Shown piece by piece: positions 7,442 to 12,762 of a DNA stretch of 12,762 nucleotides (position 1 is the first letter of the stretch; each line of letters opens with the position of its first letter). The translations under genes and the position numbers were made by a program. Under the pieces are notes generated by a model. It worked only from the letters and a program-made list of their open reading frames with translations, searched no databases and had not been told where the DNA came from. Source of the DNA: an uncultured bacterium (lineage in GTDB: Bacteria > Verrucomicrobiota > Kiritimatiellia > RFP12 > UBA1067); NCBI GenBank assembly GCA_902773475.1, contig CACYEO010000149.1, positions 1 through 12,762 on the forward strand, in the 5' to 3' direction.

Positions 7442-8721
7442 CCGCGGATCTTCGATTTGATTTTACGGACAGCCGAAACGGCCGAGTGCAGAAAACGCGC
7501 AAAGGGACGCATGCTGCAATGCGTCAGCCGCATCCAGTCCGCTTCCATTTCCTCCGGCCAGCGGTGCGTTTCCTTGTCATGGCACACGGCGGCGTAAATC
7601 TGCGTGACAACCGTCTTGAAGTCTGCATCCGCGCCGGTTCCGTCCGACGGATCGTCAAGCCCTGCGAAAAGTCTCGTCCAGCTTTCCCACACGGCATCGT
7701 CGTTGAACGGCGCGAGCGATTCGCGCGCCTCGCGTCCCATGCGCTCGCGCCGTGCGGCATCGTCGATCAGCGCAATCGCAGCATCGACGAGCGCTTTGAC
7801 ATCCTTCTGCGCGACTGCGACATATCCGCGCGGATCGGCGGCGAGTTCAAGATAAGGCAGTTCAAACATGACAGTGGGCATGCCTGCCGCCTTGGCTTCC
7901 GCCCAGACCAGGCAGAACGACTCGCAAATACTCGTGAGAAGATGGATGTCTGCCTTCGCCCAATATCCGGAAATGTCCGGCCTTTCCGGCACAAATTCCG
8001 TTTTATCCGCGATTCCGAGTCGTTTCGCCGCGCGCGCCATCCGCTTTATTCCCTGCGGATCGCCGCCGACCATCGTCAGACGCGCGGCGGGGCGCGCTTT
8101 CGCGACAAGCGCGAACGTCTCAAGCGCGGTCTCCGGCTGCTTTGGCTCGACAAGCCGCCCCACCCATATCATGTTCACAGTGCCGCTTTCGCCGCGCTTG
8201 CGGACGGATAACGCGTCCGTCGGAGGATGCACGAACGGATTCTGGACATGAAACGCCTTTTTGCCAAGCGCGCGCCAGAACTTGGCATCTATGGCGCTGA
8301 CCGTCGCGAATGCGGTACAGGCCGCCCCGTTGCGTGCGAACGTCTTCCAGCTGTTTCCAACTCCGTGCTCAAGAGATACGGCGGCGTTGAACGCGAAATG
8401 CACCACGCACACGGATTTCACGCCGCACTCGGCCGCCGTCTGCGCATCTATCGCTCCGTTCGAATGGGATATGCCGTGGAATATCACGACATCCGGCGAC
8501 TCTTCGGCAAAACATGCGGCGAGCGCGGCCCGCCTTGCATCCGGTTCAAGAGGCAGAACCTTCCACGGACAACGCAGAAAGTCGCGCATCAAGACGGGTT
8601 CGCGTTCAATCAGGAGCGAAACTTGCGCGCCGCGCGCCGCGAAAATCCGCAGATGTTCAAGCACGACGCGCTCTATGCCGCCCATGTATTCCAGCTGCTG
8701 GCAGAATATGCAGATTTTCAC
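7438..8721 (-). CDS. GT4-type glycosyltransferase with C-terminal tail
   Basis: A 427-aa GT-B glycosyltransferase of unknown specificity. The N-terminus ICIFCQQL then GGIERVV at 14-20 matches the donor/acceptor loop of GT4 enzymes. The C-terminal domain begins near 183 (NMIWVGRL, then K194) and has TMVGGD at 216-221. The E-x7-E motif is ESFCLVWAE (Glu267 and Glu275), followed by AAGMPTV. After the usual domain end, near 350, about 75 residues continue with an acidic linker, a segment with several Trp and Cys residues and a basic end (VRKIKSKIRG) that could sit at the membrane surface. The start is GTG at 8721, chosen for its consensus GGAGGA site. The longer reading starts with TTG at 8769 inside citrate synthase and adds no conserved sequence. 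It follows citrate synthase by 31 bp and overlaps the next glycosyltransferase by 4 bp. Confidence 0.92.
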   Translation of the reverse strand: MKICIFCQQLEYMGGIERVVLEHLRIFAARGAQVSLLIEREPVLMRDFLRCPWKVLPLEPDARRAALAACFAEESPDVVIFHGISHSNGAIDAQTAAECGVKSVCVVHFAFNAAVSLEHGVGNSWKTFARNGAACTAFATVSAIDAKFWRALGKKAFHVQNPFVHPPTDALSVRKRGESGTVNMIWVGRLVEPKQPETALETFALVAKARPAARLTMVGGDPQGIKRMARAAKRLGIADKTEFVPERPDISGYWAKADIHLLTSICESFCLVWAEAKAAGMPTVMFELPYLELAADPRGYVAVAQKDVKALVDAAIALIDDAARRERMGREARESLAPFNDDAVWESWTRLFAGLDDPSDGTGADADFKTVVTQIYAAVCHDKETHRWPEEMEADWMRLTHCSMRPFARFLHSAVSAVRKIKSKIRG

Positions 8722-8725
8722 GGAT

Positions 8726-8731
8726 TCCTCC
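8726..8731 (-). promoter_or_regulatory. Consensus ribosome binding site deciding a GTG start
   Basis: The minus strand reads GGAGGA, then ATCC, then GTG (8721). This is the strongest Shine-Dalgarno in the window at near-ideal spacing. It fixes the glycosyltransferase start at GTG 8721 rather than the in-frame TTG 48 nt upstream. Confidence 0.85.
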
Positions 8732-8752
8732 GCAAAGCGCGGGTTGTCGCGG

Positions 8753-10093
8753 TCAGCCGCGGTCTTCAATCGGGATGTACGGGCGCTCTTTCATCGACGA
8801 ACGGTAAGCCGGGCGTATTATCCGCCCGCCGGTGAGAAGCTCCTCCATCCTGTGCGCGCACCATCCCGCGACACGGGCTATGGCAAAGAGCGGCGTGAAA
8901 AGATCGCCCGGAATGCTGAGCGCCTTGTACACGAGTCCAGAGTAAAGATCCACGTTCGCGCACATCGGCAGTTCCCTGCCCGTGCGTTCCATGACCATCG
9001 GAACGCCTATGCGCTCCACGGACTCTATCAAAGCAAACTCTTTTTCCATGCCTTTTTCGGCGGCGAGTTTGCGCCCGTAGCGTTTTATCGCCTCGGCGCG
9101 GGGATCGCTTATCGTGTAGATCGCATGCCCCAGCCCGTATATCTTGCCGCTGCGGTCGTTGCCCTCGCGGTCGAGGATCTTCGCCAGCGCGGCGCGGACC
9201 TGCGCATCGGAGCCGTCCGGCGCCTCTTTCGCGATCCAGTCCATCATCTCGCAGACTTTCGCGTTCGCCCCGCCGTGAAGCGGACCCTTCAACGATCCGA
9301 CCGCGGCGGCGATTGCGCTGTACGTATCCGTGCCCGAAGAACTCAAAGTGCGGCACGTGAACGTCGAGTTGTTGCCGCCGCCGTGTTCGGCGTGGAGGAT
9401 CAGCATCAAGTCAAGGAGTTTCGCCTCCTCCGCGTCGAAACTCTTGTCCTTGCGGAGCATCCGCAGAAAATCCTCGGCCACGGAAAGCTTCGGATTGGGG
9501 TTGTGTATGTACAGCGAATCGAGCCCGAACACATGGCGTTTTACGGCGTAGGCGTGCGCGACGATCGTAGGGAAGCGCGCAATCAGTTCGATGGACTGGC
9601 GCATCACGTTCACGATGTCCGTGCTGTCGGGATCGGGATCGTAGGAATACAGCGCCAGAACGCTGCGCTCGAGCTTGTTCATGACGTTCCGGGACGGAGC
9701 CTTCAGGATCATGTCTTCGAAGAATCCTGCGGGAAGCGTGCGCGCCGCCGCGAGGATCCGTTCGAACTCCGCGAAAGTGGCGGAGTCGGGCAGCCGTCCG
9801 AAAAGAAGCAGATACGCCACCTCCTCGAAACCGAACGTGCCGTTGGAGTCGTGGTGTTCCGTTATTTCATCAAGCCTTATCCCGCGGTAGAAGAGATCGC
9901 CCTTCACGGGGATCTTTTCGGAATCGCGCATGAAATATCCCTGGACGCTGCCGATGCGCGTGACGCCGGCCATCACGCCGCTTCCGTCCGCGTTTCTGAG
10001 TCCGCGTTTTACCGCGTCGCTGCGGTAGTATTTCGGGTCTATCCTGTATTCTTCTGCGATCTGTCCGCAGAGCGCTTTCACATACTCGTTCAT
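8753..10093 (-). CDS. gltA: Citrate synthase (Si-type, long anaerobe-like subtype)
   Basis: Condenses acetyl-CoA with oxaloacetate to form citrate, the entry to the TCA cycle or to glutamate synthesis. The 446-aa product contains the three catalytic residues: His273 in GPLHGGAN (270-277), His323 in GLGHAIYTISDPR (320-332) and Asp382 in NVDLYSG (380-386). HAEHGGGNNSTFT at 234-246 supplies further active-site residues. Having Ala instead of Arg after the His in GHAIY, together with HGGGNNSTFT, marks the subtype I associate with Clostridia and other anaerobes rather than the E. coli hexameric type. The ATG at 10093 has AGGTGG 5 nt upstream; an upstream in-frame extension to 10225 crosses the promoter and pheA and is not real. 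An extended -10 promoter lies just upstream. A 2-methylcitrate synthase activity is a weaker alternative. Confidence 0.94.
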   Translation of the reverse strand: MNEYVKALCGQIAEEYRIDPKYYRSDAVKRGLRNADGSGVMAGVTRIGSVQGYFMRDSEKIPVKGDLFYRGIRLDEITEHHDSNGTFGFEEVAYLLLFGRLPDSATFAEFERILAAARTLPAGFFEDMILKAPSRNVMNKLERSVLALYSYDPDPDSTDIVNVMRQSIELIARFPTIVAHAYAVKRHVFGLDSLYIHNPNPKLSVAEDFLRMLRKDKSFDAEEAKLLDLMLILHAEHGGGNNSTFTCRTLSSSGTDTYSAIAAAVGSLKGPLHGGANAKVCEMMDWIAKEAPDGSDAQVRAALAKILDREGNDRSGKIYGLGHAIYTISDPRAEAIKRYGRKLAAEKGMEKEFALIESVERIGVPMVMERTGRELPMCANVDLYSGLVYKALSIPGDLFTPLFAIARVAGWCAHRMEELLTGGRIIRPAYRSSMKERPYIPIEDRG

Positions 10094-10130
10094 GTCATCC
10101 ACCTGCCGTCGGCATTGCGTTGAAAGAAGA

Positions 10131-10139
10131 ATTATATCA
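10131..10139 (-). promoter_or_regulatory. Extended -10 promoter before citrate synthase
   Basis: The minus strand reads TGATATAAT, a perfect TATAAT with the extended TGn element, 37 bp upstream of the citrate synthase ATG. A run of seven T bases (10145-10139) immediately precedes it. No clear -35 is found at 16-18 bp. Transcription would begin near 10124, giving a leader of about 30 nt. It is the only AT-rich patch in the 65-bp gap after pheA. Confidence 0.65.
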
Positions 10140-10158
10140 AAAAAACGCGCCAGGCGAC

Positions 10159-11313
10159 TCAGTTTTCGTTGTACGCGCCGAGAAACGCGAACTGCTCTAT
10201 CGACGGATCGGACGCGAGTTCGCACAGGAGTTTGACCACCTGTGGGTCGCGCGCAGAGGCTTCAAGGTCGAGCGTAAAGCGGAATTCGAAATCCATACCC
10301 GGTATCGGGCGCGATTCGAGTTTCGTCAGGTTTACGTCGATCGCCGCGAATTTCGACATCACGCCGTAAAGAGCGCCGGGCCGGTGCGGCAGCGTGAGCA
10401 TGATGGAAATCTTGCGCGCGTCGGGATATATTTCCAGATCCTTCGCGATGCAGAAGAACCGCGTATAGTTCGTGGCCACGTTCGAAATGTCTTCTTCCAG
10501 GATGTCGAGCCCGTAAAGTTCCGCGCATTCGCGCGACGCCACCGCCGCGAGATCCCTGCGCGCCGATTTCGCGAGGTTGCGCGCAGCCACCGCAGTGTTC
10601 GCGGCCGGCGTGAGAGTCCATCCGGGATGATTCTTGAAGAAGGTGTTGCACTGCGCAAGCGCGTGCTGGTGCGAAATCACTTCCTTCACGTCTTCAATCC
10701 CGACCCCGCGCGGCGCGAGCAGCACGTGGTTGATGCGCTGCCGTATCGCCCGCACGATGTGGAAGCGGTGCTGCACCATCAGGTCGTACACCGCCGCCAC
10801 GGAGCCTGCGGCGGAGTTCTCTATCGGAAGTATCCCGTACGGGCACATGCCCTTTTCGACAGCCGTGAAGACATCGTCGAAGCTGTTGAAATACAGTATC
10901 GTCGGGAAGGCGAAAAGCTTGGTCGCCGCCTGCTGGGAATACGCCCCCTCCGCCCCCTGGCACGCGACGACGGCGCGGGACGGGAACTTCCCGCCGGACG
11001 ATTCCATCGCAGCCGCAATCTCCCCGGCGAGCGGGCCGGGCGGATTGAGCGCGGCGCGCTGGCGCGCGCGCGATATGTCGAAAAGCGTGTTGAAAAATAT
11101 CCGCGCCGGTATTTCCAGATCCGGCCCGACCTTGTCCGCCACGCGCGAGAGTATCTCGCGCTCGCGCGCCGGATCCAGCACCGGCGCGCCGGCCTCGCGC
11201 TTGCTTGCGGCGACTTCGCTGACGATATCGAGCCGCCGCGCGAACAGGCGCACGAGCTCCTCGTCTATGGCGTTGATTTCAGAGCGGATTTCCCCTAGAT
11301 TCTTGGAGTTCAC
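10159..11313 (-). CDS. pheA: Bifunctional chorismate mutase / prephenate dehydratase (P-protein)
   Basis: Converts chorismate to prephenate and then to phenylpyruvate for phenylalanine synthesis. Three domains are visible in 384 aa: an AroQ-type helical chorismate mutase (about 5-90, with the conserved R-x3-D pattern and ASKRE at 36-40), prephenate dehydratase (about 113-290, with QGAEGAYSQ at 119-127, IENSAAGSV at 164-172 and TNYTRFF at 281-287) and a C-terminal ACT regulatory domain (about 302-384, with HRPGAL at 310-315 and ESRPIP at 333-338) that normally senses phenylalanine. The usual SHPQAL motif reads SHQHAL here (214-219). The start is GTG at 11313, overlapping the tyrA stop as GTGA, with AAGGA about 7 nt upstream. 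It is the last gene of the aromatic block; a new promoter follows. Confidence 0.96.
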   Translation of the reverse strand: MNSKNLGEIRSEINAIDEELVRLFARRLDIVSEVAASKREAGAPVLDPAREREILSRVADKVGPDLEIPARIFFNTLFDISRARQRAALNPPGPLAGEIAAAMESSGGKFPSRAVVACQGAEGAYSQQAATKLFAFPTILYFNSFDDVFTAVEKGMCPYGILPIENSAAGSVAAVYDLMVQHRFHIVRAIRQRINHVLLAPRGVGIEDVKEVISHQHALAQCNTFFKNHPGWTLTPAANTAVAARNLAKSARRDLAAVASRECAELYGLDILEEDISNVATNYTRFFCIAKDLEIYPDARKISIMLTLPHRPGALYGVMSKFAAIDVNLTKLESRPIPGMDFEFRFTLDLEASARDPQVVKLLCELASDPSIEQFAFLGAYNEN

Positions 11314-12134
11314 AGTTTTTCCTTCGCCTTTCGGCTTTTTTCAAGCAGAGTTTCCAGTTCTTCCCTGTCGCCGCGGTCGAGCGCGTCGCGGTATTCGGAA
11401 AGCCTTTCCGCGAGGCCGGCTATCGCGGCGGAGAGATTGTCGCGGTTGTCCATGAAAAGTTCCGTCCAGAGAACCGGATCGACGGAAGCCACGCGCGTCA
11501 TGTCCGCGAAACTTCCCGCGGAGAATCCGGCGTGGGCGGGGGCTAGCGGGTCGCGCGCATACGCGCCGGAAACGGCATGGGCGAGCTGGCTCGTGAGCGC
11601 TATCATCCGGTCGTGCTCCTCGGGAGTGGTGAATACTGTACGCGCGAATCCAAGCGACCGCGAGAGCGACTCGAGCGCGTCGAGCTGCCTGCGTCCCGCC
11701 GACGGATACGGCGTGAATATCATCGACGCTCCGTCGAACAGGCCAGACAGGGAATTCCCGTATCCTCCGGTTTCCCTGCCCGCCATGGGATGGCCGCCGA
11801 CGAAAGTCCACGGGCATCTCGCCTCGTATTTCCTGAGCGCTTCGCACACCGTGCGTTTCACGCCGCAGCAGTCCGTGACGATCGTGCCTGGCGCGTAGCG
11901 CGGCGCGTGCGAGTCGATCCATTCCACCGCGGCGCGCGGCGGAAGGGCCACGTACACGACGGAGCATTCCTGCATGGACTCTCCGTCGAGCAGTCCGTCC
12001 GCCGCGCCTTCCGCGACGGCGCGCTCCGCCGTCGCGGCCGTGCGGTTCCAGACGAGAACCTCGATCCCCGCGCGCTTGGCGGCCTTTGCGAGAGACCCGC
12101 CTATAAGCCCCATTCCGGCAACGCCGATGCGCAT
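11310..12134 (-). CDS. tyrA: Prephenate dehydrogenase
   Basis: Oxidatively decarboxylates prephenate to 4-hydroxyphenylpyruvate for tyrosine synthesis, probably with NAD(+). The 274-aa product has the N-terminal dinucleotide fold GMGLIGGSLA at 7-16, and Asn30 and Arg31 at the end of strand 2. It also has CCGVK at 89-93, the substrate-site GGHPMAG at 113-119, TSQLAHA at 181-187 (the SxxPH-like helix) and W223 with ELF and N230. It ends without an ACT domain, so it is the short monofunctional form; an arogenate dehydrogenase is a possible alternative. The ATG at 12134 lies 1 nt after the DAHP synthase stop and has GGAGA upstream. Its stop overlaps the pheA GTG. It contains a Gly-rich GGYGNS after the HPMAG motif, as the family does. 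Confidence 0.95.
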   Translation of the reverse strand: MRIGVAGMGLIGGSLAKAAKRAGIEVLVWNRTAATAERAVAEGAADGLLDGESMQECSVVYVALPPRAAVEWIDSHAPRYAPGTIVTDCCGVKRTVCEALRKYEARCPWTFVGGHPMAGRETGGYGNSLSGLFDGASMIFTPYPSAGRRQLDALESLSRSLGFARTVFTTPEEHDRMIALTSQLAHAVSGAYARDPLAPAHAGFSAGSFADMTRVASVDPVLWTELFMDNRDNLSAAIAGLAERLSEYRDALDRGDREELETLLEKSRKAKEKL

Positions 12135-12135
12135 G

Positions 12136-12762
12136 TCAGCGGTCTCCGCAGGCGAACGGGCGCACGGCGCGGATCTTCTCCATCATGTGCGCGAACATTT
12201 CGGGCGTCTGGCTCTGCGCGCCGTCGCACTTCGCATGGGGCGGATCGTTGTGCACTTCCACGATAAGCGCGTCCGCGCCGATGGCCGTGGCGGCCACGGA
12301 CAGCGGTTCCACAAGCCTTGCGGCGCCTGTGGAATGCGAAGGGTCCACCGCTATCGGCAAATGGGAGAGCCTGTGTATCACCGGAACGACCGACAGGTCG
12401 ATGGTGTTGCGCGTGGCCGTTTCGAAAGTCCTGATTCCGCGCTCGCAGAGGATCACGTTCCTGTTGCCGCCCGACATGATGTATTCCGCGCTCATCAGCA
12501 GTTCTTCAAGCGTGTTGGCAAGTCCGCGCTTCAACAGGATGGGCTTGCCGCACCTGCCAAGCTCCTTCAGCATCTCGAAGTTCTGCATGTTGCGTGCGCC
12601 GACCTGGATAACGTCCACGTCCTCGAAAAGCGGCAAATGCATTATATTCATTATCTCCGTGACGATCGGCAGCCCCGTCTCCGCCTTGGCTTTCAAAAGG
12701 AGTTTCAGCCCCTCCGCGCCGAGGCCCTGGAAGGAATACGGGGACGTGCGCGGCTTGAACGC
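12136..12762 (-). CDS. aroF: 3-deoxy-7-phosphoheptulonate (DAHP) synthase, type I-beta, partial at 5' end
   Basis: Catalyses the first step of the shikimate pathway, condensing phosphoenolpyruvate with erythrose 4-phosphate. The C-terminal 208 residues are in the window; the N-terminus lies beyond the right edge. The fragment begins FKPRTSPYSFQGLG and continues with ETGLPIVTEIM (28-38), QVGARNMQNFE (53-63) and LLKRG (76-80). After those come CERGIRTFE (106-114), DPSHS (140-144) and VEVHNDPPHAKCDGAQS (168-184), which together give the PEP and metal sites. This is the type I-beta (KDO8P-like) family used by Bacillus and Thermotoga, not the E. coli AroFGH type. It ends directly without an AroQ or ACT domain in this fragment; an N-terminal regulatory domain cannot be seen. 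tyrA starts 1 nt after its stop, and pheA follows. Confidence 0.96.
   Translation of the reverse strand, partial: AFKPRTSPYSFQGLGAEGLKLLLKAKAETGLPIVTEIMNIMHLPLFEDVDVIQVGARNMQNFEMLKELGRCGKPILLKRGLANTLEELLMSAEYIMSGGNRNVILCERGIRTFETATRNTIDLSVVPVIHRLSHLPIAVDPSHSTGAARLVEPLSVAATAIGADALIVEVHNDPPHAKCDGAQSQTPEMFAHMMEKIRAVRPFACGDR

Noticed and set aside
6017..7597. 526-codon plus-strand open frame antisense to the glycosyltransferase and decarboxylase leader
   Set aside because: Arg-rich composition, no domain, crosses real gene boundaries and the polyamine promoter. It is a shadow of GC-rich codon use.
8261..10123. 620-codon plus-strand open frame antisense to citrate synthase
   Set aside because: Its product is rich in Arg, His and Ala with no recognisable family, and it lies opposite a gene with complete catalytic motifs. 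Long antisense frames are expected in GC-rich coding DNA.
10140..10200. Rho-independent terminator at the end of pheA
   Set aside because: A T-tract is present, but only 3-4 bp stems with poor loops (for example GGCG with CGCC over 19 nt) precede it. Not convincing.
1..12762. Defence, mobile or otherwise novel multi-gene system
   Set aside because: Every gene is assigned to a known enzyme family, and no transposase, integrase, repeat array, toxin or effector-like gene is visible on either strand.

Overview
This is a GC-rich bacterial chromosome segment in which all twelve protein genes lie on the minus strand and are packed tightly: most junctions are 1-40 bp or 4-bp overlaps. Every gene belongs to a recognisable family. 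The content is central metabolism (aromatic amino acids, citrate synthase, polyamines, tRNA charging and editing, pyrimidine deamination, glycolysis) plus one pair of glycosyltransferases. I see no RNA genes, insertion sequences, phage genes, CRISPR arrays, toxin or defence genes, and no long repeats. The host cannot be named firmly. GC richness, the short group III decarboxylase, the KPYSKRD-type glutamyl-tRNA synthetase and the citrate synthase subtype would fit an uncultured anaerobe, perhaps of the PVC group (Kiritimatiellota or Lentisphaerota-like), but that is a low-confidence guess.

Read in the direction of transcription, from high to low coordinates, there are four blocks. (1) 12762-10159: DAHP synthase (5' end outside the window), prephenate dehydrogenase and the bifunctional chorismate mutase/prephenate dehydratase. 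These are joined by a 1-nt gap and a GTGA overlap, and together they hold the entry step plus the Tyr and Phe branches of aromatic synthesis. (2) 10139-6206: an extended -10 promoter, citrate synthase, then two GT4-type glycosyltransferases joined by an ATGA overlap. (3) 6209-2406: a strong sigma70-like promoter whose -35 box contains the stop codon of the preceding gene, then group III decarboxylase (speA-like), spermidine synthase, agmatinase-family ureohydrolase and TadA. (4) 2391-1: an extended -10 promoter, glutamyl-tRNA synthetase, dCMP deaminase and triosephosphate isomerase (3' end outside the window).

Block 3 is the most coherent functional unit: arginine to agmatine to putrescine to spermidine, or the alternative aminopropylagmatine route. 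The decarboxylated-SAM supplier SpeD is not in the window. The three promoters sit in the three largest intergenic gaps (119, 71 and 65 bp). No gene-free stretch exceeds 300 bp, and no convincing rho-independent terminator was found.

I found no previously undescribed system. The observations most worth a second look are the SpeA-SpeE-SpeB arrangement, the shortened zinc/connective region of the glutamyl-tRNA synthetase, the promoter/stop-codon overlap before speA together with its unclear non-ATG start, and the unexplained C-terminal tail of one glycosyltransferase.
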